Positions 34,063 to 43,261 of a stretch of 64,000 nucleotides of DNA are shown in pieces (position 1 is the first letter of the stretch; each line of letters begins with the position of its first letter). The position numbers and the translations under genes are program-made. The notes under the pieces are model-generated. The model had not been told where the DNA came from and ran no database searches. It worked only from the letters and a program-made list of their open reading frames with translations. Source of the stretch: Planctomycetia bacterium (lineage in GTDB: Bacteria; Planctomycetota; Phycisphaerae; Phycisphaerales; SM1A02); NCBI GenBank assembly GCA_005787685.1, contig SYAC01000048.1, positions 1 through 64,000 of the forward strand, given 5' to 3'.

Positions 34063-34191
34063 AAGGAGGGATACAAGCACTTACCTCATGATTATTAATG
34101 GTCGCTTGAAGTAAATTACAACCATTATTTGAAATCTTTAGATTATTCAATCAATACCGAACTATTTGATCGGATATTCATTGAGCGACAA

Positions 34192-36597
34192 ATGCGGATC
34201 ACCCACACAAAATTCTTGCCGTTGGTCATTATCTGCATTGTTTGCATTGTTTCTGTGTCGCACGCGGGCTGGGTAGTCAAAGACAAACTCAATACGTTTC
34301 CCGCACTTGCGAAGGAGAAATTTGGATGCTCGGTTGCCACTGATGGAAACTGGCTTGCTGTTGGTGCGACAGACACCGCTATTGTTGGATTTCGCTCCAC
34401 TGGCGCAGTGCATTTATTTGAAAGGGTTGGTGACCAATGGTATTTGCGACAAACACTATTTCATCCAGTTCCTAGCGCCTTTCAAGCGTTTGGAAATTCA
34501 ATCGCCTTGCGAAACAATCATCTTGTCGTTGGATCGTGGGGTAGTAACAATTTTGCAGGGCGCGTATTTGTGTTCACGCTTGACGCGAATAATCGCTGGA
34601 TACTTGCAACAACATTGGAAGCGAGCGACCCACAACCTAGAAAGGCCGCGTTGTTTGGCTGGAGCGTTTCACTGGATATATCCGTGGCGGGCGACGGAGT
34701 GATTGCCGTTGGACGAGTCAATGATGGAACGCTGAGCACAGGAGCTGTATATGTATTCGAAGGACGCGACGCCTCGTGGAACCAGATTGCGAAACTGGTT
34801 GTGAGCGATGGCGCCCGATCTGATCAACTTGGAACATCGGTTTCAATCCGCAACGGGACCATTGTGGCTGGAGTTCCAAGAAGGCGCGTGGCTTATATCT
34901 TCACGCGCTCGATGTCCGGGGCAACACCATCCTGGAGTCAATCTGCCAAGCTTACGCCTTCGTTTGCGGCTATCGGGGACAATTTTGGATTCAGCGTTGC
35001 GTGCGCGGGAAATTTTGTTGCCGTTGGCGCGCCCAATCGCGCAGGACCATCCAACGAGAATCGCGCGGGTGCCGTCACCATCTTTTATAACAATGGTGGC
35101 AATGGAACCATTTGGTTGGAAGGCTCAACATTGACCGCGCGCACAATTGTGGCAAATGATTTATTTGGTTATTCAATTGGCGTTGCCCCAATTCCAAATT
35201 CATCCAGTGGAATTTTAGTTGCTGCTGCGCCCTCATGTGAAACACCAACCCAAAATGCAGGCGCCGCATTTTCGTTTCGGGGTTCTCAAAATTCTTGGTC
35301 AATGGACAGCTCCGATCTTTGGACAACTGCCGCAATTGCAAACCAAAACATGGGCAAGTCATTAGCTATTTCCGCCGATGGTTCGGTTGTGGCATTAGCC
35401 ACCGATGGCCCACTCAATTCGATTGGTGGAGCATTTCCGTTTCAATTTGATTTAAATTCATCGATTGGAAACGGAACTATTGGCAACTCAACCAGTGGTG
35501 GTTCTTCAAGTGGTTCTTCTGGTGGTTCTTCTGGTGGTTCTTCTGGTGGTTCTTCTGGTGGTTCTTCTGGTGGAGACTCGGGCGGTGGTCCATCGGAAGA
35601 ACCTTCTGGTGGAGATTTTGGGGCAGGTGGAAGCGTGAGATCGCTGAACTCTCTCCTGCCTTTATACAACGAAACGGGAATTGTGATCGACACTTTGGTT
35701 GTTGATAATCAAGTCAGCAGGGCTATTCATGGAATGCAAATTGCTTATGACAATACTCTTGATTCCAGTATCACAGCCACAAGCGTGCTGCTTGCCACTT
35801 ATTCCGACAACTTGCGATTGTTCGCGGTGGCGGACAGCAATGGTGACGGTGGCAGCGATTTGTTATGGCAAGATAGAACCACCAACGAAATTATTTTGTG
35901 GACACGCGATGGCACGACCATAAAAACAAGAGCCGTTGTTTCATCCCCTGCCGTTGGCTTCAGCGCCGTTGCCTCATACGATGTTGAGAACGATGGAAGT
36001 GCCGCGGATATTGTGCTTGTGAATCCAGCGACCGCCACCGTGCGCGTGTTGACTATGGACGGCACCGTGGTGTTGTCCACAACGGATTTAGCGATGCCAA
36101 GTGGCTTGTGGCGTCCCGTTCCGTTTGCTTTCATTGCCGATTCTGTTTTAATTCGCCATACCCAAACGGGCGAACTTATGCGCATCACCATGCCGACTCG
36201 TGGCGTTGCGCAGCGCTTGATATCGGTGAGTTCGCCACCGGCAAATTATGAAATTCAAGCGATTGGCGATCTCGACGCCGATGGCCAACCCGATATCGTG
36301 GCACGCAGTAGTAGCGAAGATCAAGTTCGATTTTATATAATGAATGGAAATAACATTGCGCATACATGGACAGGAATGTTAAACGCCCAGTGGAATATTC
36401 AAGGCATTCACGACTACAACGAAGACGGCGTCAATGATTTATTGATCACTGAAAATGGGGGCAACCAAAGGGTGATTGTTCTGTATATGGCAATAAAATT
36501 ATATGCCAATGATTCCATTGCAATTCCACAAATTGAAAGCAACCAATTACTTGGCCGAATGGGAATTGGTTCAGTTGCGGGGCTAGGCGTTCGTTGA
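34192..36597 (+). CDS. exported FG-GAP propeller protein with Gly/Ser linker and VCBS-like C-terminal repeats
   Basis: An 801-residue protein. The frame opens with TTG at 34129, but the ATG at 34192 gives a good signal peptide (residues 1-25, ending VSHA). Residues about 30-410 form an FG-GAP propeller (KFGCSVATDGNWLAVGA, NFGFSVACAGNFVAVGAP). At about 425-480 lies a Gly/Ser linker with GGSS repeats. The remainder has FG-GAP/VCBS units with calcium-type DSNGDGGSDLLW and DYNEDGVNDLLITE loops. Probably a surface-exposed binding protein, a longer relative of the protein at 27476. It ends 15 nt inside the convergent metallohydrolase gene. Confidence 0.82.
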   Translation: MRITHTKFLPLVIICIVCIVSVSHAGWVVKDKLNTFPALAKEKFGCSVATDGNWLAVGATDTAIVGFRSTGAVHLFERVGDQWYLRQTLFHPVPSAFQAFGNSIALRNNHLVVGSWGSNNFAGRVFVFTLDANNRWILATTLEASDPQPRKAALFGWSVSLDISVAGDGVIAVGRVNDGTLSTGAVYVFEGRDASWNQIAKLVVSDGARSDQLGTSVSIRNGTIVAGVPRRRVAYIFTRSMSGATPSWSQSAKLTPSFAAIGDNFGFSVACAGNFVAVGAPNRAGPSNENRAGAVTIFYNNGGNGTIWLEGSTLTARTIVANDLFGYSIGVAPIPNSSSGILVAAAPSCETPTQNAGAAFSFRGSQNSWSMDSSDLWTTAAIANQNMGKSLAISADGSVVALATDGPLNSIGGAFPFQFDLNSSIGNGTIGNSTSGGSSSGSSGGSSGGSSGGSSGGSSGGDSGGGPSEEPSGGDFGAGGSVRSLNSLLPLYNETGIVIDTLVVDNQVSRAIHGMQIAYDNTLDSSITATSVLLATYSDNLRLFAVADSNGDGGSDLLWQDRTTNEIILWTRDGTTIKTRAVVSSPAVGFSAVASYDVENDGSAADIVLVNPATATVRVLTMDGTVVLSTTDLAMPSGLWRPVPFAFIADSVLIRHTQTGELMRITMPTRGVAQRLISVSSPPANYEIQAIGDLDADGQPDIVARSSSEDQVRFYIMNGNNIAHTWTGMLNAQWNIQGIHDYNEDGVNDLLITENGGNQRVIVLYMAIKLYANDSIAIPQIESNQLLGRMGIGSVAGLGVR
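35509..35568 (+). repeat. 12-nt coding tandem repeat (Gly-Gly-Ser-Ser linker)
   Basis: Five units of GGTGGTTCTTCT, the first with one change, in frame, encoding the Gly/Ser linker of the propeller protein. Near-identical DNA units, not just similar residues, point to slippage expansion; copy number may vary between strains without a frameshift. Confidence 0.92.
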
Positions 36598-37536
36598 TGC
36601 CTGGCGCAAAGCGCCTTGCAGATTCATGCGTAAAAAATATTCGCCCAAGAATTGCGCGATGTGCCGCGAAGAAACCCCAGCCGATGCGGCTTTTGTATGC
36701 AGCCAGTCTTTGTAGACAAGCATCGCTTGCGACAGCGCTTGCTGGTATGCGTCGCTTTCATGCCTGCCTTGGCGCAGAATTGCGGCCGATTGAACCTGCA
36801 AAAACGCACTCTCTTGCTCCAAGCGCTCTTGAACACGGTCAATAAATTTTCTTGCATTGGCGGCGTCGCTGCATTGGAGCCCGCCATGCGTGAGCCACAG
36901 ATGGGTTGGGGACGCGTCGCGCAAGCGCCGCACACTGTGCATCCACGCGCTTGGATCAAATTCGGGTGGCGGGGTTGGAATTGAAATAAAATCACTGTCG
37001 GGCACAACAATTCCAAGCGCGTCGCCAGCAAAAATATGGCGTTCATCCGCGTTCTGTAGCAACCACGCGTGGTGATGGCGAGCATGTCCGACAGTTTCAA
37101 TGGCGCGAAATGAAAAACCGGCCGCAGAAATAATTTGGTCGTCCACAACAGCAAGCGCCTGCGGTTCTGGCGTTGGCCAAAGATCGCCATAGAGGCGATC
37201 AAACATTTCACCGTGTACGCGTCGGCTGCTGGCAAGCAGTTTGGTGGGATCGACCAAATGCGCCACGCCAAATGGATGAACCCACACGCGCGAATTACCC
37301 GCCGCAAAGTGACCAGCCGCGCCCGCGTGATCCAAATGGATGTGCGTGAGCAAGAGGTCCATGATTTGAGTTGGATGCACTCCACGCTGCTCAAGTTGCG
37401 TTTCAAGAGCGGGCCATGTGGCGGCTGTGCCTGATTCAACCATGGCGAAACCCGTGGGCCCCTCCACCAGAAAAACATTCGCCGCGCCAGAAAGATTGAG
37501 GTATCCAACATCAATGGCTTGAATGTGGAAAGTCAC
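36583..37536 (-). CDS. MBL-fold metallohydrolase (glyoxalase II-like)
   Basis: A 317-residue metallo-beta-lactamase-fold protein. The metal motif HxHxDH is at 65-70 (THIHLDHAG). A further His in VGHARHHHAW, the bridging Asp in FAGDAL and a late His in LTHGG complete the site. The substrate is unknown; glyoxalase II or other thioester/phosphodiester hydrolases are possible. It lies 22 nt after glpD on the same strand and is probably the third gene of the glpK-glpD operon. Confidence 0.88.
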   Translation of the reverse strand: MTFHIQAIDVGYLNLSGAANVFLVEGPTGFAMVESGTAATWPALETQLEQRGVHPTQIMDLLLTHIHLDHAGAAGHFAAGNSRVWVHPFGVAHLVDPTKLLASSRRVHGEMFDRLYGDLWPTPEPQALAVVDDQIISAAGFSFRAIETVGHARHHHAWLLQNADERHIFAGDALGIVVPDSDFISIPTPPPEFDPSAWMHSVRRLRDASPTHLWLTHGGLQCSDAANARKFIDRVQERLEQESAFLQVQSAAILRQGRHESDAYQQALSQAMLVYKDWLHTKAASAGVSSRHIAQFLGEYFLRMNLQGALRQASTNA

Positions 37537-37558
37537 TGGACCTCCATGAAGAATGATT

Positions 37559-39151
37559 TCATGTCAACAAGTAATGCCGCGCGAGTTGCGCAAAGTACGC
37601 GGTTTGCTGCGCGGCCCATGCGCGGTCGTGGCCAAGTTCATCAGCCAACACTTGCGCCACCTCGGCGGAACACTCCATCGCGGCCTTGGCATCCAGCAAT
37701 AACGAACGCGTACGGCGAGAAAGAACATCCTCAAGCGTGCGCGCCTGCTCCATGCGCGCCGCCCACGCCACCACCACCATGGCGTAGGGCAAACGCGGAT
37801 GCATGGGTGCGGCAAGATTTGGCTGGGCCTTCATCAGTGCCACCAAGGCGTCGGCGTCACTGCCATAGCAACGCAACCACTCCGGATGATGCGCGAAGGC
37901 GTCCGCATTGTGCGAGGCGCCATGCACAAGTAAATTCTCTGTTTGACACTCAGCGGTCACAAGCGCACCGGATTTTATGGCCGCATCAATCGCATCCTCA
38001 GCCATTTTTCGATATGTGGTCCACTTGCCACCCATCACGCTGATCAAACCACTGGCGCTAGTTTGCACAACATGTTCACGGCTTACTTTTTTGCTGGCTC
38101 CACCATCTGTTCCACCAGCGTGCACCAACGGACGTTGACCCGCGAACACGCTTAACACGTCGGCGCGGGTTGGCTCGCCTTGCAAATAGCGCGCGGCGTT
38201 ACGAAGAATGAACCCAATTTCCTCCTCCATTGGTTTTGGCTCAATCTCAGCCACTTTCATGGGGGTATCCGTTGTGCCCACAATCACGCGCCCGTGCCAC
38301 GGTATTACAAACAGCACGCGTCCATCATCGGTGTGGGGAACCATGATGGCCGTGTCGCCGGCAAGAAAAGATTGTGGCAACACCAAATGCACGCCTTGCG
38401 CGGGCTCAATCATGGGGGTGGCGTTGGGGTCATCCATGCGGCGAATGCTGTCGGCGAAGATACCGGTGGCGTTCACCACCACTTTGGCGCGGATACAAAT
38501 ATCTTGTTGGGTTTCTTCACAGCGGCACATGGCACCAGTGGCGCGCGCGCCTTCATGAATTACTTTTGTAACCGCCATGCGATTGGCCGCCACGGTGCCA
38601 AACTGCTGCGCGGTTTGCAGCAAGTTCACGGCCAATCGCGCGTCGTCAAACTGTCCATCGTAATACTCAATGCCACCCTGCAAATCCTGGCGCTGCACAT
38701 TAGGAATTTTCTCTATGGTCTGCGCCGCTGAAAGCGTACTGCTTGCTTTCAAATTTAATTTGCCAGCCAGCGCGTCGTACAGTTTCAAGCCGGTTCCATA
38801 AAACGGGCCCTCCCACCAGGTGTAACGGGGCACAATAAAGGCCAACGGATGTACCAAGTGCGAGGCGTTCTTATGCAACAATCCCCTTTCGCGCAGCGCC
38901 TCCATGACCAAGGCAAAATCCATTTGCTCCAAATAGCGCACGCCGCCGTGCACCAACTTGGTGCTGCGGCTACTGGTTCCCTTGGCCCAATCATGCGCCT
39001 CCACCAGCGCAGTTTTGTAACCGCGATGAGCCGCATCCACCGCCGTGCCCAACCCAGTTGCACCGCCGCCAATCACAAGCACATCAAATTGTTCGCCGCC
39101 AAGTTTGCGCAGCGTGTCCATGCGTTGCTGTTGAATATTCGCCGCGCTCAT
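37559..39151 (-). CDS. glpD: aerobic glycerol-3-phosphate dehydrogenase GlpD
   Basis: A 530-residue FAD enzyme that oxidises glycerol-3-phosphate to dihydroxyacetone phosphate at the membrane and feeds electrons to quinone. It has the FAD-binding DVLVIGGGATGLGTAVDAA, SSRSTKLVHGGVRYLE, VVNATGIFAD and a late GGKWTTYRKMAEDA. The frame is open 11 codons further, but the ATG at 39151 overlaps the glpK stop (ATGA) and gives a normal N-terminus. It acts directly after GlpK. Confidence 0.95.
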   Translation of the reverse strand: MSAANIQQQRMDTLRKLGGEQFDVLVIGGGATGLGTAVDAAHRGYKTALVEAHDWAKGTSSRSTKLVHGGVRYLEQMDFALVMEALRERGLLHKNASHLVHPLAFIVPRYTWWEGPFYGTGLKLYDALAGKLNLKASSTLSAAQTIEKIPNVQRQDLQGGIEYYDGQFDDARLAVNLLQTAQQFGTVAANRMAVTKVIHEGARATGAMCRCEETQQDICIRAKVVVNATGIFADSIRRMDDPNATPMIEPAQGVHLVLPQSFLAGDTAIMVPHTDDGRVLFVIPWHGRVIVGTTDTPMKVAEIEPKPMEEEIGFILRNAARYLQGEPTRADVLSVFAGQRPLVHAGGTDGGASKKVSREHVVQTSASGLISVMGGKWTTYRKMAEDAIDAAIKSGALVTAECQTENLLVHGASHNADAFAHHPEWLRCYGSDADALVALMKAQPNLAAPMHPRLPYAMVVVAWAARMEQARTLEDVLSRRTRSLLLDAKAAMECSAEVAQVLADELGHDRAWAAQQTAYFAQLARHYLLT

Positions 39152-40668
39152 GAAGTCGCTCCTTTGGATTCGTCTTGCGCCCATTCACTGGATCGCGCAA
39201 GAGCACGCTTCCAGTTGGAGCGCTGAGAAAGCCTTTGATCATCAGAAATTTTTGGTGTAAACACACGGTCCACAATTCTGTTCTTGGAAAGTTCATCGAT
39301 ATTTTTCCACAGACCGCAGCCAATACCCGCCATGAATGCAGCGCCCTGCGCGGTCGTTTCAATTAACTTGGGGCGCTCCACCGGAGCGTTTAAAAAGTTA
39401 GCTTGCGTTTGCATAAGCAAGTCGCTGGCACTCGCACCGCCATCCACGCGCAAAATTCCAACCGTCGCGCCGGCATCATTGGTCATGGCCGTAAGAACAT
39501 CCGCCACTTGATGCGCGATGCCCTCCAGTGTTGCGCGCGCAATATGTGCCGCGGTGCTTCCACGCGTGAGCCCAAGTATGCAGCCACGCGCGCGCGGATC
39601 CCATGTTGGCGCTCCAAGCCCGGTGAAAGCTGGAACCACAAACACGCCGTCGGAATCTGGCACGGACTCCGCCAGTTTATTTACATCGGAACTCTTGCGA
39701 ATAATGCCAAGGCCATCGCGCAGCCACTGCACCGCGCTGCCACCAACAAACACGCTGCCTTCAAGCGCGTACTGCGCCGCTTGATTTTGCATGCGCCATG
39801 CCACCGTGGTCAGCAACCTATTTTTACTGATGGCGGGTTGCGCGCCCGTATGCATGAGCATAAAACACCCAGTTCCATAGGTGTTTTTAGCCATTCCCGT
39901 GTCCAGACACAGTTGGGCAAAGAGCGCCGATTGTTGATCGCCAATCATGGCGCGAATTGGAATCTCGCTGCCAAAAAGTGCTGGATCGCTCACGCCAAAT
40001 TCGCTATCACACGAAACAACCTTGGGAAGAATTTCCGCGGGCACATTAAAAGTGGAAAGCATCTCCGGGCTCCATGCCAATGTTTGAAGGTCCAGCAAAC
40101 TTGTGCGGCTGGCGTTGGTGACATCGGTCATGTGCGCGCGACCGCCAGTGAGTTTCCACAACAACCAACTATCAATCGTGCCCGCCGCCAATTCGCCCTT
40201 GGCCGCGCGCGTACGCGCGTTTGGAACATGATCCAATATCCACGCCATCTTGGACGCGCTGAAATATGGATCAAGCAACAATCCCGTCACTTGGGCAACG
40301 CGCGGCCCAACACCCGCCGCGCGAAGTTTGTCCATGACCGTTGCCGTGCGCCGGTCTTGCCAAACAATCGCTGGGGCAATCGGACGTCCAGTGGCGCGCT
40401 CCCAAATCACCGTGGTTTCACGCTGATTTGTAATACCAATGGCGGCTATATCGCGCGGGCCAATCTTGGCGCGCTTCATGCATTCGCGCGCCGTTTCTAA
40501 TTGCGTGTTCCAAATTTCCTGCGCATCATGCTCCACCCAACCAGCATTTGGAAATGATTGATGGAACTCCTGCTGCGCCACGGATCGCAACTGACCCTTG
40601 TGGTCAAAGACAATAGAGCGCGAACTTGTGGTGCCTTGATCAAGGGCAAGAATGTGCGACTTGTGCAT
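39148..40668 (-). CDS. glpK: glycerol kinase GlpK
   Basis: A 506-residue FGGY-family kinase that phosphorylates glycerol. It has LALDQGTTSSRSIVFD at the start, WVEHDAQEIW, NQRETTVIWERATGRPI, VWQDRRTA, TYGTGCFMLMHTG and VPAFTGLGAPTWDPRARG. Length is normal. Its stop overlaps the glpD start, so the two are coupled. No glycerol facilitator gene (glpF) lies nearby. Confidence 0.96.
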   Translation of the reverse strand: MHKSHILALDQGTTSSRSIVFDHKGQLRSVAQQEFHQSFPNAGWVEHDAQEIWNTQLETARECMKRAKIGPRDIAAIGITNQRETTVIWERATGRPIAPAIVWQDRRTATVMDKLRAAGVGPRVAQVTGLLLDPYFSASKMAWILDHVPNARTRAAKGELAAGTIDSWLLWKLTGGRAHMTDVTNASRTSLLDLQTLAWSPEMLSTFNVPAEILPKVVSCDSEFGVSDPALFGSEIPIRAMIGDQQSALFAQLCLDTGMAKNTYGTGCFMLMHTGAQPAISKNRLLTTVAWRMQNQAAQYALEGSVFVGGSAVQWLRDGLGIIRKSSDVNKLAESVPDSDGVFVVPAFTGLGAPTWDPRARGCILGLTRGSTAAHIARATLEGIAHQVADVLTAMTNDAGATVGILRVDGGASASDLLMQTQANFLNAPVERPKLIETTAQGAAFMAGIGCGLWKNIDELSKNRIVDRVFTPKISDDQRLSQRSNWKRALARSSEWAQDESKGATS

Positions 40669-40700
40669 GGCGTGCCTTTAGATTGCGCGCAAGGCAAACA

Positions 40701-41228
40701 TTACTTGCAACTGCCCATGCCCATCACTCGGCGCCATGTGCTGATTTGTCCAAGATGCATTTGAATATGGCTGCCGCACATGAACATGATTACCGCGCCA
40801 AGTGTTGGAAACATTTCGCTCATGCCTCCCCCCATCGGATTGGCTTTCAAGAATGTTTCATCGGACACGCCTGGCAACGCGGTGGCCAACACCTTGTAGC
40901 GCTCCAGGAAATTTTTCAACACCACATCTTTGTTTGGATACTGACCAGTTTGCTCCAGGCACGGCGCGCCGTTTTTAAACAATTCTTCATGTTTGGGATC
41001 GATTGGCTTGGCCAAATCCTTGCGGCCAATCATTTCCAAAATGCGCTCGGCGTACAAACCTAAATGCGCAATATAAAACAGCGGATGACTAACATCCTTC
41101 ATAGGACAATGACCAAACTTGTCAGCGGGAATATCTTTGCAAAGTTTTTCCGCATAGCTAATGCCATACACAAGGCCTGGGGCAATCATGGATCCAATTC
41201 CTACGCTGGTGGTGGTTACTGTAGTCAT
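40701..41228 (-). CDS. DinB-like four-helix metal-binding protein
   Basis: A 175-residue all-helical protein. HPLFYIAHL near 48-56 and HIQMHLGQISTWRRVMGM at the C-terminus give the spaced histidines of the DinB/YfiT superfamily metal site. The family includes thiol-dependent S-transferases and DNA-damage-induced proteins of unknown role. No signal peptide. It lies 32 nt upstream of glpK on the same strand and 51 nt after the ThiF-like gene, so it may belong to the same transcript. Confidence 0.78.
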   Translation of the reverse strand: MTTVTTTSVGIGSMIAPGLVYGISYAEKLCKDIPADKFGHCPMKDVSHPLFYIAHLGLYAERILEMIGRKDLAKPIDPKHEELFKNGAPCLEQTGQYPNKDVVLKNFLERYKVLATALPGVSDETFLKANPMGGGMSEMFPTLGAVIMFMCGSHIQMHLGQISTWRRVMGMGSCK

Positions 41229-41278
41229 GGAGGAATCCTATACCGTTTTCCCAACTCAAACAAAGTGAGAATTATTTT

Positions 41279-42472
41279 TTAGCCGCCGATAAAGCGATCG
41301 TAAATAGAGCGCGCCAAAGTTTCGTCACTGCAATGGCCCACAATGGCGCGACCGTCGGCGAACACCGTTAATTCAATGGGTTCACCGCCAAGCCCCGCAA
41401 TATTGCGCAACTGCCCATGCAATGAACCACCACGCATGGCAAACTGACCGTGGGTAAGCAATTGTTTTTGTAGCGCTGGCAAATCCATGTTCAAGAGTGG
41501 GACGTCCACGTTCTGCCTACGCGTGGGCAGAACCTGAATAGCGCCGCGACCGCACAAGTGCGCCACGCGCGGAGTTTCATTGGCTGGTTCAAGAAATGAA
41601 AATTCCTTGCGGGCGCAACATGCGCAGCGCTGATCAATTGAAACAGCTATGGACGCTCGCCGGTGCGCGGTCAAATCTACGCTCCATAATTTTCGCTCCA
41701 GTAAATCCGGTCGACCCGCTAGCAAGAACAACGCCTGACTTGCGGCGAAGGCCCCGACCATTCCAACGAGCGGTCCAAGCACCCCCGCGCGATCACATGT
41801 TGGCAACACTCCTGGATCGGGCATATCGGGATACACACAGCGCAAACACGCGCCACGCTGCGCAAAGGGAGAGGCGGGCGTGCCAGTTGCGGTATTTTTT
41901 GTTTGAAGGTTGGCATGCACATTGGCGGCGTGTGAAATGCCCTCACTCGAAGCAACTGCGTCCACATCAAACCGAATATCGCGCGGCAGCACCACCATGC
42001 ACCGGCCTTCCATGGCAACGGCCGCCGCATACACATATGGAATGGCATCGCGCACGGATAAATCATTCAACATAAAGCGCGTCTGCATGTTGTCCAGGCC
42101 ATCCACAATCACTTGCGCTCCGCGCGCCAAATCCGCCGCATTTTCCGCGTCCACATGCTCAACACAGGCGTGCACGCGAATAGTGGAATCGATCTCCTTC
42201 ACGCGTCGCGCCGCCGCCTCCGCTTTAGGAGCGCCCACTTGCGCGTCACGCTCGCTGAATAATTGTTGGCGCTGCAAGTTGGACCACTCCACAACATCGC
42301 GATCCACCAATGTCAACTCGCCAACGCCCGCGCGCGCCAACCACTCAATGGAGGCGCAGCCCAGCGCGCCGCACCCAACCACCAACACATGCGCCCCGCG
42401 GATGCGCTCCTGCCCCGCTTGCCCACACCAAGGCAAGATGATTTGTCGAATATGGCGTTGGCTTTGCGGCAT
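41279..42472 (-). CDS. ThiF/MoeB/HesA-family adenylyltransferase with C-terminal extension
   Basis: A 397-residue E1-like enzyme that adenylates the C-terminus of a ThiS/MoaD-type sulfur carrier. It has the nucleotide-binding VLVVGCGALGCASIEWLARAG, the Arg finger region NLQRQQLF, the QVIVDGLDNMQTRFMLND block, and zinc cysteines in CLRCVYP and CACC. The C-terminal 110 residues are not a complete rhodanese: no clear Cys active loop is seen, and the segment ends FADGRAIVGHCSDETLARSIYDRFIG, a form known in some ThiF-like proteins. No thiS or moaD is adjacent, so thiamine versus molybdopterin cannot be decided. Confidence 0.85.
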   Translation of the reverse strand: MPQSQRHIRQIILPWCGQAGQERIRGAHVLVVGCGALGCASIEWLARAGVGELTLVDRDVVEWSNLQRQQLFSERDAQVGAPKAEAAARRVKEIDSTIRVHACVEHVDAENAADLARGAQVIVDGLDNMQTRFMLNDLSVRDAIPYVYAAAVAMEGRCMVVLPRDIRFDVDAVASSEGISHAANVHANLQTKNTATGTPASPFAQRGACLRCVYPDMPDPGVLPTCDRAGVLGPLVGMVGAFAASQALFLLAGRPDLLERKLWSVDLTAHRRASIAVSIDQRCACCARKEFSFLEPANETPRVAHLCGRGAIQVLPTRRQNVDVPLLNMDLPALQKQLLTHGQFAMRGGSLHGQLRNIAGLGGEPIELTVFADGRAIVGHCSDETLARSIYDRFIGG

Positions 42473-42511
42473 GTTCTGAGTGTCCCACGACTGGACTAAA
42501 ACACAAAGTCT

Positions 42512-42541
42512 AAAAAAGCGGCGACCCCGAAGGATCGCCGC
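42512..42541 (-). terminator. intrinsic terminator of the rnhA-rpsL-rpsG unit
   Basis: On the minus strand GCGGCGATCC-TTCG-GGGTCGCCGC forms a 10-bp stem (one wobble) capped by a UUCG tetraloop and followed by six T. It lies just after the rpsG stop and before the ThiF-like gene. Confidence 0.95.
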
Positions 42542-42576
42542 GTGAATTCAAATAGAAAATAAATGAGTCGCCCACA

Positions 42577-43071
42577 TCACCAAGCAAAGTGAGCGAATGC
42601 CTTGTTCGCGTCCGCCATGCGATGCGTGTTCTCGCGCGTTGCAACAGCCTTGCCTTCATTCTTGCAAGCGCTAAACAATTCGTTGGCCAATTTAATGTGC
42701 ATTGGCCGGCCTTTTTCAGCGCGGGCCGCATCAATGATCCAGCGGAAAGTTAAACTTTGCGCGCGTCGACGATTGAGCTGCATAGGCACTTGATAATTGG
42801 CGCCTCCAACGCGCTTGGAACGCACTTCAACAATTGGCTTCACGTTTTCAATGGCCTTTTGAAATACTTCAATCGCCGTTCGAGGCAACGTGTCCAACTT
42901 TTCTTTTTCAAGGCGCGCTTGAATGGTGTCAAAGGCTTGATACACAACCTTTTGAGCTGTGGCTTTTTTGCCATCAAGCATGATGCAATTGACAAACTTG
43001 GCGACCAACTTGTCTTGGTAACGAGGATCTGGCTGCAGTTGCGCTTCGCTATGAGTAATTCTTCCGCCCAT
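42577..43071 (-). CDS. rpsG: 30S ribosomal protein S7
   Basis: A 164-residue primary 16S rRNA-binding protein of the small-subunit head. It has KLVAKFVNCIMLDGKKATAQ, ALENVKP-like AIENVKPIVEVRSKRVGGANYQVP and RRAQSLTFRWIIDAA, then KLANELFSAC and the C-terminal THRMADANKAFAH. It lies downstream of rpsL as in str operons, but fusA and tuf do not follow; a terminator does. Confidence 0.97.
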   Translation of the reverse strand: MGGRITHSEAQLQPDPRYQDKLVAKFVNCIMLDGKKATAQKVVYQAFDTIQARLEKEKLDTLPRTAIEVFQKAIENVKPIVEVRSKRVGGANYQVPMQLNRRRAQSLTFRWIIDAARAEKGRPMHIKLANELFSACKNEGKAVATRENTHRMADANKAFAHFAW

Positions 43072-43184
43072 TGGGGGATCTCCTGTGGCTCGGCATCCCG
43101 AAATGGGACGTCAGTTCACCAAGGCATGGGCAACGCGCCCTTAGAGTGGCTCCTTGATTACTTGCCGAAATTGTGCCGAAAAGA

Positions 43185-43218
43185 CTTCAAATCCAAACTT
43201 CAAATCCAAACTTCAAAT
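43185..43218. repeat. 13-nt tandem repeat between rpsL and rpsG
   Basis: CTTCAAATCCAAA occurs twice in tandem (43185-43197 and 43198-43210) followed by eight bases of a third copy, inside the 190-nt gap between the two ribosomal protein genes. The gap is long for this pair and holds no gene. Confidence 0.85.
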
Positions 43219-43261
43219 GTGTTCGCGCTACAAAATGCGCCAATACATTCTGAATTTCAAA

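Noticed and set aside
35509-35568. CRISPR-like regular repeat
   Set aside because: Units are only 12 nt, without spacers, and lie in frame in a protein-coding linker.
39403-40500. 365-codon plus-strand open frame opposite glpK
   Set aside because: Composition and position follow the glpK codon structure on the other strand; no domain and no ribosome binding site. It is a shadow of a real gene.
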